A stretch of 64,000 nucleotides of DNA from Candidatus Flexifilum breve (GCA_016717205.1 JADKGC010000002.1:248001-312000), one strand, 5' to 3'; shown: positions 1-10,508, counted from the stretch's first letter. The notes: generated by a model not told the origin, from the sequence alone. Numbers and translations: made by a program.

Positions 1-1030
1 CCTGCGTAAACCGCTTCTCTTCGCCGGGCTGCAGCCAGCTAAAATCGGGCTGATTGTCGGTGTACGCGCCGCACATCAACTCGATGTAGGGGCCGTCTTC
101 GTCGGTCAAATGCCGATCCCAGGTCTGTCCGAAATCGCCGTTGCCCCACGTCCATTGTTTTTTACCGGGAACGACGTGATGATTGGCGACGTGGAGCATG
201 CCCGCCTCGGGGGTGCTGTCATAGCAGCCCACAAAGTCGAAATCCGAATGATAGGCCATGTAGGATGTCGGCACGGGGATGTTCTTGTATCGGGAAATAT
301 CGGTGCCGGGGGAATAATCGACCTTGTAGTAGGTACCCGTCGCAATCGGGAAACTGGATACGTCACGCTTGCCATGATCCATTACCGCGTACACATCCGG
401 CGGAAACACCGTCTGATACGTATCGTTGACGTGAACGGCTGGATTGGCCCACCACAGAAACGTTTGCGGGAAATCTGTCCGGTTGTAAAGCTGAACGCTA
501 ATTTCGAGGTAGGCGCGGTCAGGGTAGAGGGTGAAACCCGCCATGCCTTTGGTGCGGAACATGCGCTCAATTTCGCTGAACCAGACTGTTTTGCTCCCGT
601 CGTCATTGGCTTGCAGGCGGTAATGCACGGGCTCAAACGTGCTCGGGCGGTGATGCTGTGGCCAGTTGAACTCGATGCCGCCGGAAATCCACGGGCCGGT
701 CAGACCGACGAGCGCCGGCTTGATGACGCGGTTGTAGTAAATGAAGTGATAGCCATTGGTCTTGTCCAGGGCCATTTGGACGCGGCCGCCAAGTTCGGGC
801 AGGAGCATGATTTTGAGGTAGCGGTTTTCAAGAAAGATCGCAGTGTACGAGTGGTCTTCTTTCTCGTCGAAGACCTGTTCGATGATCGGATGCGGATAAA
901 CGCTGCCGCTGCTCCCCTGATAGACACGCTTCTCCAGAAACATCGGGTTCTTATCGGGCTGACCGACCGGGTAAGTCGGAATGGTCACCCGTTCTTCCCA
1001 CATCTGCACGGAATGATCTGTTATTCCCAT
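1..1030 (-). CDS. DUF5107-type carbohydrate-associated protein, partial (C-terminus outside window)
   Basis: An open frame runs leftward from an ATG at 1030 to the window edge, giving 343 codons without a stop. The start has an AAGGAG ribosome site seven bases upstream. The protein shows the patterns I associate with DUF5107 proteins: LLPELGGRV near residue 90, WISGGIEFNWPQHHRP near 125, and LTDEDGPYIELMCG followed by DNQPDFSWLQPGE near the visible end. The family has a galactose-mutarotase-like beta-sandwich fold and is often followed by TPR repeats; its exact reaction is unknown. It is divergent from an AraC regulator and sits beside an oligosaccharide transporter and an alpha-galactosidase, so a role in sugar handling is inferred. 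The family call is from memory of motifs and not from a search. Confidence 0.75.
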   Translation of the reverse strand, partial: MGITDHSVQMWEERVTIPTYPVGQPDKNPMFLEKRVYQGSSGSVYPHPIIEQVFDEKEDHSYTAIFLENRYLKIMLLPELGGRVQMALDKTNGYHFIYYNRVIKPALVGLTGPWISGGIEFNWPQHHRPSTFEPVHYRLQANDDGSKTVWFSEIERMFRTKGMAGFTLYPDRAYLEISVQLYNRTDFPQTFLWWANPAVHVNDTYQTVFPPDVYAVMDHGKRDVSSFPIATGTYYKVDYSPGTDISRYKNIPVPTSYMAYHSDFDFVGCYDSTPEAGMLHVANHHVVPGKKQWTWGNGDFGQTWDRHLTDEDGPYIELMCGAYTDNQPDFSWLQPGEEKRFTQ

Positions 1031-1055
1031 AAAGCTGCTCCTTACACCACGGCGG

Positions 1056-1086
1056 TTCACGCTCACCAGTGCGCACATGCTATAAT
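1056..1086 (+). promoter_or_regulatory. Probable promoter of the AraC-family regulator
   Basis: A perfect -10 hexamer TATAAT lies at 1081-1086, 31 bases before the AraC start at 1117. The best -35 match is the weak TTCACG at 1056-1061, with a long 19-base spacer. A weak -35 would fit an activator-dependent promoter, but that is inference. Confidence 0.45.
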
Positions 1087-1116
1087 CGCTCAGAAATTGA
1101 CTTGGGTAGGCGTTCA

Positions 1117-2049
1117 ATGACTCAGATCAGACTCCGCGAAGGCTTCAAAAACGAGATTCGTTACGTTATTCCCCGGCACATCCTGCCCCGCTTCTCCGAA
1201 CACCCGCTCGTTCAACCGCTCATGGCGACCGATATGGGGTGGTATCCCGAAGCACGGTTTCACTACTGCGAGCGCGAAAATGGCGCGAACGAACATATCC
1301 TGATCCTCTGTCTTGCAGGGTCGGGTTGGTATGATCTGAACGGCGAACAGGGAATACTGCACGCGCATCAAGCGCTGCTCATTCCGCGCAACACACCGCA
1401 TACCTACTGGGCATCCGACTCTGCTCCCTGGTCGATCTACTGGGTTCACTTCACGGGCAGCAACGCGGATTACTTCGCGCATCAGCTTTCGTCCGGGGAA
1501 CACAGCCTATCCGTCGATGAAGATGCGATGTCCACACTGCAAAACCTGTTTGCGGAATGCTGCAAGGCACTGATGACTGGTTTCGTGCTGGAGCGCATGA
1601 TCTACGCCTCGCAAACGCTGCATCACCTGCTCGCCTGCCTGTTCTTCAACAATCGAGCGTTTTCGCCTACCCTCCAAACCAGCAAGTTTCATAACCTCGA
1701 CGCGACGCTCGCATACCTCAACCACAATGTCCATAAGCCGCTGACGCTGGCGGAAATGGCACGGCACGCCGATTTATCGCCGTCGCACTTTTCGCGTCTC
1801 TTCAAAGAGCAGACGAGCTATTCGCCCATCGACTATTTCATTCACCTAAAAATTCAACATGCCTGCAGACTGCTTTTCCTCACCAGCCTGACAGTGCGCG
1901 AGATCAGCGATGAGCTGGGTTACGATGATCCGGCATATTTCTCGCGCCTCTTCAAAAAAATGGTTGGCATGGCTCCCACGGAGTATCGCAACAAGCCGCG
2001 CGGCGGCATCGAAGAGCGTTTCGAACCGCGCGAAGGTCCGTGGGACTAA
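1117..2049 (+). CDS. AraC-family transcriptional regulator (cupin plus double HTH)
   Basis: This is a 310-aa regulator. The N-terminal ~150 residues form an AraC-type cupin sensing domain (HILILCLAGSGWYDLNGEQ, then LIPRNTPHTYWA). The C-terminal ~100 residues carry two helix-turn-helix motifs (LAEMARHADLSPSHFSRLFK and VREISDELGYDDPAYFSRLFK). An in-frame start exists at 1069, but the ATG at 1117 has a GGTAGG site and is preferred. It is divergent from the DUF5107 gene and converges on the oppF-like gene, with the two stop codons overlapping at 2046-2049. By position it probably controls the flanking transporter and alpha-galactosidase genes in response to a sugar; the effector is not visible from sequence. 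Confidence 0.88.
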   Translation: MTQIRLREGFKNEIRYVIPRHILPRFSEHPLVQPLMATDMGWYPEARFHYCERENGANEHILILCLAGSGWYDLNGEQGILHAHQALLIPRNTPHTYWASDSAPWSIYWVHFTGSNADYFAHQLSSGEHSLSVDEDAMSTLQNLFAECCKALMTGFVLERMIYASQTLHHLLACLFFNNRAFSPTLQTSKFHNLDATLAYLNHNVHKPLTLAEMARHADLSPSHFSRLFKEQTSYSPIDYFIHLKIQHACRLLFLTSLTVREISDELGYDDPAYFSRLFKKMVGMAPTEYRNKPRGGIEERFEPREGPWD

Positions 2050-3089
2050 AAGTCGTTCACACCTTTCAGATTCAAGTCTTCGCTGAAATGACACGCCGCA
2101 AACTGCCCCGGTGTGATCTCCCGCAGCGGTGGTGCTTCCCGGCTGCACAGCGCTTGAGCGTAGGGGCAGCGCGGGTGAAAATGGCAGCCCGTCGGTGGAT
2201 TCGCCGGATTCGGGATTTCGCCGGTAATGGCGATGCGCTGTTTTTTGCGCGTCGGATCGGGTTTGGGAATGCTGGACAGCAGGGCTTCGGTGTAGGGGTG
2301 CTTGGGCTGCTGATACAGCTTGTGCGTGGGCGCGATTTCGACCACGCGCCCGACATACATCACGGCCACCACATCGCTGACGTGTTCGACCACGCCGAGA
2401 TCGTGCGAGATGAACAGGTACGATAGGTGCAGCCGATCCTGCAATTCCTTGAGCAGATTGAGCGTCTGCGCCTGAATTGACACGTCGAGTGCTGACGTCG
2501 GCTCATCCATGAGTACCAGACGCGGATTGAGCGCCAGTGCGCGAGCGACGACGATCCGCTGTCGCTGACCACCGCTGAAGGCGTGCGGATAACGGCGCAT
2601 GTACTCCGGCCGCAGCCCAACGAGCTGTAACAGTTCGGCGACGCGCTCCTGCGCCTCTTTCCCTGTGGCGATCGCGTTGACTTCCAGCGGCTCGGCGATG
2701 ATGTCGAGCACCGTCATGCGCGGATTCAACGATGAGAACGGGTCTTGAAACACCATCTGCATGTTGCGGCGCACATGGCGCAGGGTTGCGCGATCGGCGC
2801 TCGCCACATCAACCGCGCCGCGCTCCTGATCGTGAAAGATCACCGATCCCGCCGTCGGGTCGATGCCGCGCATCACGCTGTGGGCTAAGGTCGTTTTGCC
2901 CGATCCGCTCTCTCCCACCAGCCCGAGCGTTTGTCCTTCGTAGAGCGTCAGACTCACGTCGTCGACGGCTTTGACGTAACCCACTGTGCGCTTGAGCAGC
3001 CCCTGCGTGATCGGGTAGTGCTTCTTGAGGTGGAAGATTTCCAGCAGCGGACGTTCCGTCACGCGCACCGCATTAGGCCCGGTTGGCAT
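2046..3089 (-). CDS. oppF: Oligopeptide/oligosaccharide ABC transporter ATP-binding protein (OppF/DppF type)
   Basis: This 347-aa ATPase has Walker A GLVGESGSGKTT, signature SGGQRQRIVVARAL, Walker B LVLMDEPTSALD, and the C-terminal oligopeptide-transporter extension with a cysteine cluster (CHFHPRCPYAQALC). Although an open frame reaches 3350, the real start is the ATG at 3089. It has AGGAG seven bases upstream and overlaps the end of the upstream ATPase gene by 17 bases, as is usual for coupled oppD-oppF pairs. It energises the permeases at 4.1-6.3 kb. The nearby alpha-galactosidase suggests the substrate may be an oligosaccharide and not a peptide, a known alternative for this family. Confidence 0.92.
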   Translation of the reverse strand: MPTGPNAVRVTERPLLEIFHLKKHYPITQGLLKRTVGYVKAVDDVSLTLYEGQTLGLVGESGSGKTTLAHSVMRGIDPTAGSVIFHDQERGAVDVASADRATLRHVRRNMQMVFQDPFSSLNPRMTVLDIIAEPLEVNAIATGKEAQERVAELLQLVGLRPEYMRRYPHAFSGGQRQRIVVARALALNPRLVLMDEPTSALDVSIQAQTLNLLKELQDRLHLSYLFISHDLGVVEHVSDVVAVMYVGRVVEIAPTHKLYQQPKHPYTEALLSSIPKPDPTRKKQRIAITGEIPNPANPPTGCHFHPRCPYAQALCSREAPPLREITPGQFAACHFSEDLNLKGVNDF

Positions 3090-4116
3090 GAGCGTCTCCT
3101 TCTGCCTGTTGGGAATAGAGATAACAGCGCACGGTGTGCGCCTCGTCGAGTGGGGTTTCGGCTGGGACGGCAGCATCACAGACGTCGGGCATGAAGTGCG
3201 TGCAGCGCGGGTGGAACGGGCAGCCTGATGGAATGTCGAAGGGCGAAGGCACCATCCCTTCGATGGTGCGCAGTGGGCCTCCCTGCTTGTGTCCGATCTT
3301 GGGGATCGATTCGAGCAGCGCTTGCGTGTAGGGGTGCTTTGGATCGGCAAACAGGGTGTGGATGTCCGTCTTTTCGACCACTTTGCCCAGATACATGACG
3401 ACGACCGACTCCGCCATCTCGGCGATCACGCCGAGATCGTGCGTGATGAACAGGATCGCCATGCCGAATTCCTCTTGCAGGCTGCGCATCAGTTCCAGGA
3501 TTTGCGCTTCGGTCGTCACATCGAGCGCGGTGGTCGGTTCGTCCGCGATCAGCAGTCGGGGATGCCCGGTGAGCGCCATCGCGATCATGACGCGCTGACG
3601 CATCCCGCCGCTCAACTGATGCGGGTACTTCGTCAGCAGCTCGCGCGCTTGGGGTAGGCGTACCTTGTCGAGCAGTTCAGCGGCGCGATCCAGGGCGCTC
3701 CGCTTCGACACTTTCTGACGGACCAGCACCGCTTCGGCAAGCTGATCGCCGACGGTGAGCACGGGATTGAGCGAGGTCATCGGCTCCTGAAAGATCATCG
3801 CGATCTCATTGCCGCGAATCCGGCGGATGTCCTCGCCGCGTGCGCCGTATTTCAGTAAGTCAACAACCTCTTTGCGCCCGTTGCTGTCGCGCTCAAAGAG
3901 GATTTGACCACCGACGATGCGACCGGGGGCGTTGATCAACTGCAGGATGGAGTAGCCGGTGACGGATTTGCCGCAGCCGCTCTCCCCCAGCACCCCGAGC
4001 GTTTTGCCGACCGGGATGTCAAAGCTGACGCCATCCACCGCGCGGACGACGCCGTTTTCGGTGAAGAAATGCGTCCGCAGGTCTTTGATTTGGAGCAGCG
4101 GTTGTTCAGTCGTCAT
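3073..4116 (-). CDS. oppD: Oligopeptide/oligosaccharide ABC transporter ATP-binding protein (OppD/DppD type)
   Basis: This 347-aa ATPase has Walker [13 protein letters not shown], signature [15 protein letters not shown], Walker [13 protein letters not shown], and the C-terminal GCPFHPRC cysteine motif of the OppD/DppD group. The longer open frame begins at 4164, inside the upstream permease. The ATG at 4116 lies seven bases after the permease stop and matches the normal family N-terminus ([17 protein letters not shown]). It pairs with the next ATPase as a heterodimer driving import through the two permeases. Confidence 0.92.
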   Translation of the reverse strand: MTTEQPLLQIKDLRTHFFTENGVVRAVDGVSFDIPVGKTLGVLGESGCGKSVTGYSILQLINAPGRIVGGQILFERDSNGRKEVVDLLKYGARGEDIRRIRGNEIAMIFQEPMTSLNPVLTVGDQLAEAVLVRQKVSKRSALDRAAELLDKVRLPQARELLTKYPHQLSGGMRQRVMIAMALTGHPRLLIADEPTTALDVTTEAQILELMRSLQEEFGMAILFITHDLGVIAEMAESVVVMYLGKVVEKTDIHTLFADPKHPYTQALLESIPKIGHKQGGPLRTIEGMVPSPFDIPSGCPFHPRCTHFMPDVCDAAVPAETPLDEAHTVRCYLYSQQAEGDAHANRA

Positions 4117-4123
4117 ATCAGCG

Positions 4124-5266
4124 CTACTTTGCAAATGGATCGGCGGCATCACGCAGACCATCACCCAAGAAGTTGAAGGCGATGACCGTCGCGATGACGA
4201 ACATGGCGGGCGTGAGAATCCACGGTTGTTGGATCAAGACACGAACGTGCTGCGCGTCGCTGAGGAGCAGTCCCCAACTGACCAGCGGTGATCGAATCCC
4301 CAAACCGAGGAAGCTGAGGGCTGTTTCGCCCAGAATCATGCCGGGAATGGCGGTGGTGGCGATGACGATGATATGGCTCATCGTATTCGGCAGCAGGTGG
4401 CGCGTGATGATGCGCCAGTCGCTGCAGTTGGAGTAACGCGCCGCCGTCACAAAATCCGCTTCGCGCAGGGCATAGACCATACTGCGCGTCTGTCGCGCCA
4501 GCGCACCCCAACTGAGGATCGCCAGCACGATCGTGATCGAGAAATAGATGCGGTCGGACGGCCAGTTATCGGGAACGAGCGCCGCCAGAGCCAGCCACAG
4601 AGGTAGTTGGGGGAACGACATCAACAGCTCGATGATACGCTGCACAATGTCGTCGAACAAGCCGCCAAGATACCCCCTGGCAATGCCGATGATCGAACAA
4701 AACAGCAGCGTCAGAAACACGCCGATCAAGCCGACCGACAGCGACACTTGCGCGCCATACCACACGCGGCTAAAAATGTCTCGCCCCTGTGAGTCCGTAC
4801 CGAACAAAAACAAATTTCCGGGCTCTTCGACGCCAAACAGATGGATATCGGTTTTGATGAGGCCAAGAATGCTGTATTCCGCGCCCCGCACAAAAAACTG
4901 AAGCGGGTATTTTTCTTCCGGGATAATCTCGACCGTTCGGCGGAAGGTCGCCGGGTCAACCGCCGACTTGAGGCCGTAGGCAAATGGAATCGGGTGGAAA
5001 GCGCCCGTCTCATCGAAAAAATGCAGCCCCTGCGGCGCGACGGACACAAACTGGCCGTTAACCAGCGTGGGGTCATTCGGGGCAACGAACCCGGCGAAAA
5101 TCGCTGCCAGGTACATCAGCAGCAGGAAGATCCCCCCGACGAGCGCCAGACGGTTGCGCTTGAAACGCAGCCACATGAGGCGGCGCACCGATACCAGTTT
5201 GACTTCGTCCGCTTTGCGCGCAAGCCGGGCGTCGGTATGATCACTTGTTTTAGGTAGAGTCGCCAT
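4124..5266 (-). CDS. oppC: ABC transporter permease (OppC/DppC type)
   Basis: This 380-aa inner-membrane permease has an N-terminal cytoplasmic segment and a first membrane helix at about residues 40-62 (LALVGGIFLLLMYLAAIFAG). A large extracytoplasmic loop of about 100 residues follows, then the transporter core with the EAA-loop region (YALREADFVTAARYSNCSDW). The long loop is typical of OppC proteins of larger-substrate importers. It lies 24 bases downstream of oppB and just upstream of oppD in one operon. Confidence 0.9.
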   Translation of the reverse strand: MATLPKTSDHTDARLARKADEVKLVSVRRLMWLRFKRNRLALVGGIFLLLMYLAAIFAGFVAPNDPTLVNGQFVSVAPQGLHFFDETGAFHPIPFAYGLKSAVDPATFRRTVEIIPEEKYPLQFFVRGAEYSILGLIKTDIHLFGVEEPGNLFLFGTDSQGRDIFSRVWYGAQVSLSVGLIGVFLTLLFCSIIGIARGYLGGLFDDIVQRIIELLMSFPQLPLWLALAALVPDNWPSDRIYFSITIVLAILSWGALARQTRSMVYALREADFVTAARYSNCSDWRIITRHLLPNTMSHIIVIATTAIPGMILGETALSFLGLGIRSPLVSWGLLLSDAQHVRVLIQQPWILTPAMFVIATVIAFNFLGDGLRDAADPFAK

Positions 5267-5290
5267 GCTGATCGATCAGCCTCCCACGCG

Positions 5291-6274
5291 CTACGAGAAC
5301 CGGATACGTGGGTCGAGCCACGCCAGCAATAGGTCGGATACGAGGGTTCCGAGCAAGACGAGCAAGCCGATAAACGTTAAGATCGTCCCCGCAAGATACA
5401 AGTCCTGTGCCTGCGTAGCATCCATATACGTGACTTGGATCGTGGGCAGGTCGAGCACGACGCTGGTGATCACAAAGCCGTTGACCAAAAATGCGAGTGT
5501 CTGGCTCAACGCGCCAATGAGGGGATGCAGCGCATTGCGGAAAGCATGTTTCCAGATGATAGTGCGTTCCGGTACGCCTTTGGCGCGCAGGGCGGTCACG
5601 TAATTTTTGCCCAGTTCATTGAGCAGATTACCACGCATCACGCGCATGACCCACGCCATGCCGGTAATGACCACTGCGCCAACCGGAATCCACAGGTGTT
5701 TGAGGAAATCGATCACCAGCCCGACGGACACCGGCTGACCAATGAATTCAGGGGATTGCAGTCCCGTCAGGACTTCGCCGTTCAGCCGCCACGCGAACAC
5801 CAGAAACGCGAGCGCGATCAGAAAATCGGGCAAGCCCAGACCGAGAAACGAAACGGTCGTCCAAAAATTGTCCGCTCGGGAATACTGATGCGTTGCCGAG
5901 TAGACGCCGAGGCCGATGCCGATCCCCCATGACAGGATGAATGCGCAGAGTGAAACCGCGACGGTTGCGCCCAACTTGCTGCCGATGATGTCTCGAACGG
6001 ACATGCCCGTTGCTAATGAAATGCCGAAATCACCGCGCGCGAGGTTCACCGTCCAGTCGACAAACCGCAGCAGGAACGGCTTATCCAATCCGAATTGCTC
6101 GCGCATCGCTTGTTCTTGAGCCGCCGCGTCGCGGTTGCCGCCCAGACTCTGCCCGCGGATGTAGTTGCTCACGTAGTCGCCGGGAGGCAATTCCATGATG
6201 AGGAAGCCGACAAACGCGATCAAGATCATCCACGGGATAAACTGGAGCAACCGCCTCACGATATATCTCGACAT
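5291..6274 (-). CDS. oppB: ABC transporter permease (OppB/DppB type)
   Basis: This 327-aa permease starts with the typical MSRYIVRRLLQFIPWMILI first helix and has about six membrane segments. The family EAA-loop pattern is seen as LGKNYVTALRAKGVPERTII. It lies between the solute-binding-protein gene and oppC. A strong stem-loop at 6295-6323 separates it from the binding-protein gene, which would allow the permease to be made at lower levels than the binding protein. Confidence 0.9.
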   Translation of the reverse strand: MSRYIVRRLLQFIPWMILIAFVGFLIMELPPGDYVSNYIRGQSLGGNRDAAAQEQAMREQFGLDKPFLLRFVDWTVNLARGDFGISLATGMSVRDIIGSKLGATVAVSLCAFILSWGIGIGLGVYSATHQYSRADNFWTTVSFLGLGLPDFLIALAFLVFAWRLNGEVLTGLQSPEFIGQPVSVGLVIDFLKHLWIPVGAVVITGMAWVMRVMRGNLLNELGKNYVTALRAKGVPERTIIWKHAFRNALHPLIGALSQTLAFLVNGFVITSVVLDLPTIQVTYMDATQAQDLYLAGTILTFIGLLVLLGTLVSDLLLAWLDPRIRFS

Positions 6275-6294
6275 GCTTTCTGCTCCAATCTTTG

Positions 6295-6323
6295 GTGAGG
6301 GGGCAGGATAACCACCCCCTCAC
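6295..6323 (-). promoter_or_regulatory. Intercistronic stem-loop between binding protein and permease genes
   Basis: A perfect 9-bp stem is formed by GTGAGGGGG (6295-6303) and CCCCCTCAC (6315-6323) around an 11-base loop. There is no T-run, so it is more likely an RNA-stabilising or attenuating hairpin than a strong terminator. Such hairpins are common after solute-binding-protein genes, which are expressed above their permeases. Confidence 0.6.
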
Positions 6324-6343
6324 ACTAACGTGCTGATATCCCG

Positions 6344-8252
6344 TTACGGTTGGTCGATGTAGAACTGTTCCGGGTCGGCGGTGCCGGGGTAACCCAGATC
6401 CCACGAGGCAACCAGACCGACTTCCGGTACATTGTGGAAGTCATTGCTGACAATGACCGGGCTGGGATGCTGACCAATTGTCCCAATGGTGATCGGTCCC
6501 TGTTCGACGTGAATGCGATACGCTTCCAGAAGCGCAGCATTGCGGTCTTCGGCGTTCGTTGCCGCTGCCGCGCGGCTGTACACTTCTTGCAGCTGCGCCA
6601 GCATCGAGCCTTCGCGCGCCGCTACCCCTTCAGCGCCACCCGTCTGATAATACTGACCGATGTTCATACCCGCCATTGCCCACTGAACACCCTCGACCGG
6701 TGCCCACACCGACGGCGCGGACAGCAGACCCCAACCCGCGGCGCTCGGCCACGCGAAGATCTGAACTTCACCGGCTTCGTTGGCGGCCGTGTATTCATCC
6801 CACGTCATGATGTTGATGTTCGTCTTGATGCCGACGTCCTGCCAGTCTCCCTGGATCAGTTCGAGGCTCTGCGTCACCTTCGGATCATCGGGGAACATGG
6901 TGATCGTGAGTTCCAGCGGCGTGCCATCGGGACGATCCCGGAAACCGTCACCATCCGCATCGACGACGCCAATCGAGTCGAGCAGACTGCCCGCTTGTTC
7001 CGGGCTGTAGTCGATGTACGAGTTCGCCCATTCTTCGTAGAGCGCCTGACCCTCAGGGCTCTGGAATTCCCTCTGCCCACGGGAGCATCGAGAACTGGCG
7101 CGGCGTCGCGAGACCAAGCGCGGTCACATCGTTCATCTGGATACGGTCAATCGACACCGACAAGGCCTGCCGGAATGCCTGCGTATACATCAGGTCTTCC
7201 AGACCATCATCCGCCAGATCGTAGAACAGCATCAGCCACGGCCATGCAAAGTCGCCACGATCCCACATGATCACGTGGTAGTCGCCAGCTTCAGCACTTT
7301 CGAGGATGAGAGGCACGTCTTGCAATGCGATATCGCGCACCTGCATGTCCAGCTCACCGGCAATGGCGCGCAGCGCCACCTGTTCCGACACCGCGCCGGA
7401 AGCAATTTCAACCTGAAGATTGTCGATGTACGGCAGTTGATTGCCCGCGGTATCGACCTTCCAATAGTACGGGTTGCGTGTCAGAGTCGCCAGTTGATCC
7501 GGCACATAGCTCGTCACCATCCACGGGCCAAGCGTCGGCATATCCGGGTAGTGGAGGCGGGTTGAGGTGTTATAACGGTTCATCAACTCGGTCGTGTCGG
7601 TCACCGCGCTGTTGTAGCCGGGATGGAACTGTTCCATATAGTGTGCGGGCACGATCGACTGCGCCGAATTCCACGGGCCACGCGAATGATTTTCAAGGAA
7701 GAGCGGATTCGGGCCAGCGAATGTGAACTGGAGCGTAAAGTCATCGATCTTCTCCAGAGTCATCGGCTCGCCATTCACAACGGTCCCGGATGCCGGGTCG
7801 ACGGGAATATTCTCGTCCAGCACCATGTCGTTCCACCAGAACAGGTAATCATCCACCGTCAGCGGTTCGCCATCCGACCAGCGGATGCCTTGACGGAAAT
7901 GCACGACCAACTGGGTGGCGTCATCGTTCCACTCATACGATTCGAGAACGTTGGGGCGGAAGCCCGACGCATCGCGGTTCCACTTGAGGAAGCCCTCGAC
8001 GCCTGTGGTCATGAGGGTGAAACCGAGCTCATTGTTCTGGTCGATCATGTGCCAGGTGCCACCGTATTCACCCACCTGTTCGACCGGTTCGATGACCAGC
8101 GGTTCTGGGGGCAAACGCTCTTCGACCGGGGGCAGGGTGCCCGCCGCTACTTGTTCGGCGAGTGATGGAGCTTCAGTGTAAGTAGCCTGCGCCATCACCA
8201 TGCTGCTGACCGCAAGCACTAGTACAACCACTAACAAAACACGCTTAAGCAT
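6344..8252 (-). CDS. Extracellular solute-binding protein, family 5 (one-base frameshift)
   Basis: This is the substrate-binding lipoprotein or secreted protein of the adjacent opp-type transporter. The start at 8252 follows AGGAG by seven bases and gives a clear signal peptide (MLKRVLLVVVLVLAVSSMVMAQA). The frame breaks near 7065-7072. The first part ends FSMLPWAEG and the second continues FQSPEGQALYEEWANSYIDY. Removing one G from the GGG run restores one 635-residue protein of normal family length, with SBP_bac_5-like features throughout (for example RQGIRWSDGEPLTVDD). The break may be a sequencing indel or a real mutation; the intact remainder favours the former. Confidence 0.82.
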
Positions 8253-8381
8253 TGCAATACTCCTAACCTCATCTAGCCGTGCTAAATCTATTTCGAAGAT
8301 GCTGGAATGGGCAGAAACCTCGGTTTGCTCCTTTCTCAGATGTGCGGCGCATATGCTCTCGTCAAATCTGGTGCGTACCAA

Positions 8382-10508
8382 CTACACCCGCGCCAGCCGG
8401 ATCAGCTTGCTGATAAAAGCCCCCTTGAGTGCGATCGGCAGCCCGCGCTGCATGAGCGCTTGCCCACTCCAGGGTTCGTCCCAGCCGTCTACCTGATAGC
8501 GGGTATTGGGTTCAAGTCCGGCGAGGCGCACGTTGGTGGAAAAATACCCGAACTGTGATTGGCTGAGGAAGACGGTGACGACAGCTTCGCGTCCTGAAGG
8601 GTGGATAAACTCAAAGGCGCTGAGCGCGCTTTCACGAGGCGAGCGCAGGCGGTAAAAAGCGCCGAACTGCATCGTTTCGCGGATGTCCTTGTAGAGGGCG
8701 ACAAATTCCGCGGCCTTGTCCAAGTCCGCTTGCGACCAGCGGGTAATATCCGCTCCCATGCCGAGGACGCCCATCATCGCCAGATGAAAGCGAAATTCGA
8801 GGGAATAGCTGCGGCCATTGAGCCAGTTGGTATCAGTCACCCACATCATGCGTGTCAGCGGAGCATGCGCCAGCGTAAACCCTTCTTGAATGAACAAGTC
8901 ATCATAGGGATCGGTGTTGTCGCTCATCCAGAACTGCTCGGCGTACTGCATAATGCCGAGGTCGATGCGCCCGCCGCCGCCAGAACATGACTCAAAGAGC
9001 ACGTTCGGGTACGCCTCACGCAGTTGGCGAAAAATGGCATACACACCGCGGGTATGGCGGACCCAGAGTTCGCGGTCACGCCCCTCAGGCGCGTCCATCC
9101 AACCGGGTTCACTGAAGTGACGGTTCATATCCCATTTGATGAACTTGATGTTGTTGTTCCCCAGCAGATCGTGCATGAAGTCCAGTATGAACTGCTGCAC
9201 ATCGGGGCGCGCTACGTTGAGGACGTACTGGTTGCGCCCTGTACTGAGCGGGCGATTCGGGAAGTGGTAGACCCAGTCAGGATGCGCGCGGTACAGATCG
9301 CTGTCCGGGTTAACCATCTCTGGTTCGACCCAGATGCCGAATTCCATGCCGAGTTCATTCACCCGGTTGATGAGCGGCGCTAAGCCGCTGGGGAACTTGT
9401 CGCGGTTGACGTACCAGTCACCCAGTCCGGCGCGGTCAGTGTTGCGCTGACCGAACCAACCATCATCCATCACGAATAATTCGACGCCCATTTTCGCCGC
9501 CAGTTCTGCGGCTTTTTCTTGATTTTCGAGGCTTACATCGAACTCGGTGACATACCACGAGTTGTACACGATGGGGCGAGGTTGGCGGGCAGTGGCGCGC
9601 GGAACAACGTGCTCCAGCTCGTAGGCGTGGAGCGCGCGGCTCGCCGCGCCATAGCCAGCCGCGGTATAACCCGCGACAAAGTTGGGTGTCACAAACGTTT
9701 CGCCCGCGTCAAGCCGCCAGCGGAAATCGAAATCGTGGATACCACCGCTCACGTTGACATGTTCGAAGGCGTCCCGTTCGATGACGATTTTGTAGTTGCC
9801 ACTGAACGCCAGCGCGCCGAACCAGACCTCGCCGTCGTCTTCCTGTGCCAGACCGTCGGCCAGCGCGAAGAACGGGTTGGAGTCGAAACCAGTGCTGCCA
9901 CGCCGCCGTTCGATGATTTGCTTGCCCCGCGGCAGTTCAACGCGCTGAAGCTGAAATTCGCCGCCCCACTTGCCGCTGAGCGATGTGAGTTGATAAGCGT
10001 CGCGCTGAGGGAGATGCCAAGCTGCTGAAAGAATCTGCTCGATCTCGACAGCCTCGCCGCCCACGTTTTCGATCTCGGCGCGCCGCACAATCAGATCATA
10101 GTCAGCGTAGATGTTGTAGATCAGGCGTACGCGAAGGGGATAATGCTCATCTTGAAGATGAATGGTCAGCGTCGTAACAGCGCCATTTTCGCTGATCGTC
10201 GCATCCCGATAGTCGAGGAGACAGGCGCGGACGCCATCGCCAAACCGTACTTTCAAACACGGCTCATTGAACTTGTAGTCGCCCCATGCGGGAAATTCTT
10301 CATGGGTATTGCGCGCAAAGTTCCAGTTTCCCAGTGGGTCGAACGGTAACTCGCGGGGCAGGTAGTCGGCGGGATAGGGAAGTTTTGCTCCCCAGTACAC
10401 ATTCTCAAGCCGATGTGCGTTCCACACAAAGGCATATCCCATGTTTTGCGTTTCGAGCACCCAAAGATATTCGTTTTGGCTGGTTTCAATGAATTGAACA
10501 AAGCGCAT
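8382..10508 (-). CDS. Alpha-galactosidase, glycoside hydrolase family 36
   Basis: This is a retaining alpha-galactosidase of about 708 residues that would release terminal alpha-1,6-galactose from raffinose-type or galactomannan oligosaccharides. The GH36 nucleophile region is IKFIKWDMNRHFSEPGW (catalytic Asp in KWD) and the acid/base region is QFWMSDNTDPYDD (Asp in SDNTD). The N-terminal beta-sandwich and C-terminal domain are of normal length. A GTG start at 10538 is possible, but the ATG at 10508 with AGGAG ten bases upstream gives the typical N-terminus. There is no signal peptide, so the enzyme is probably cytoplasmic, acting on sugars imported by the adjacent transporter. Confidence 0.9.
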   Translation of the reverse strand: MRFVQFIETSQNEYLWVLETQNMGYAFVWNAHRLENVYWGAKLPYPADYLPRELPFDPLGNWNFARNTHEEFPAWGDYKFNEPCLKVRFGDGVRACLLDYRDATISENGAVTTLTIHLQDEHYPLRVRLIYNIYADYDLIVRRAEIENVGGEAVEIEQILSAAWHLPQRDAYQLTSLSGKWGGEFQLQRVELPRGKQIIERRRGSTGFDSNPFFALADGLAQEDDGEVWFGALAFSGNYKIVIERDAFEHVNVSGGIHDFDFRWRLDAGETFVTPNFVAGYTAAGYGAASRALHAYELEHVVPRATARQPRPIVYNSWYVTEFDVSLENQEKAAELAAKMGVELFVMDDGWFGQRNTDRAGLGDWYVNRDKFPSGLAPLINRVNELGMEFGIWVEPEMVNPDSDLYRAHPDWVYHFPNRPLSTGRNQYVLNVARPDVQQFILDFMHDLLGNNNIKFIKWDMNRHFSEPGWMDAPEGRDRELWVRHTRGVYAIFRQLREAYPNVLFESCSGGGGRIDLGIMQYAEQFWMSDNTDPYDDLFIQEGFTLAHAPLTRMMWVTDTNWLNGRSYSLEFRFHLAMMGVLGMGADITRWSQADLDKAAEFVALYKDIRETMQFGAFYRLRSPRESALSAFEFIHPSGREAVVTVFLSQSQFGYFSTNVRLAGLEPNTRYQVDGWDEPWSGQALMQRGLPIALKGAFISKLIRLARV

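Noticed and set aside
110..1120. Plus-strand 336-codon open frame
   Set aside because: It is the antisense shadow of the minus-strand DUF5107 gene, which has family motifs and a strong ribosome site.
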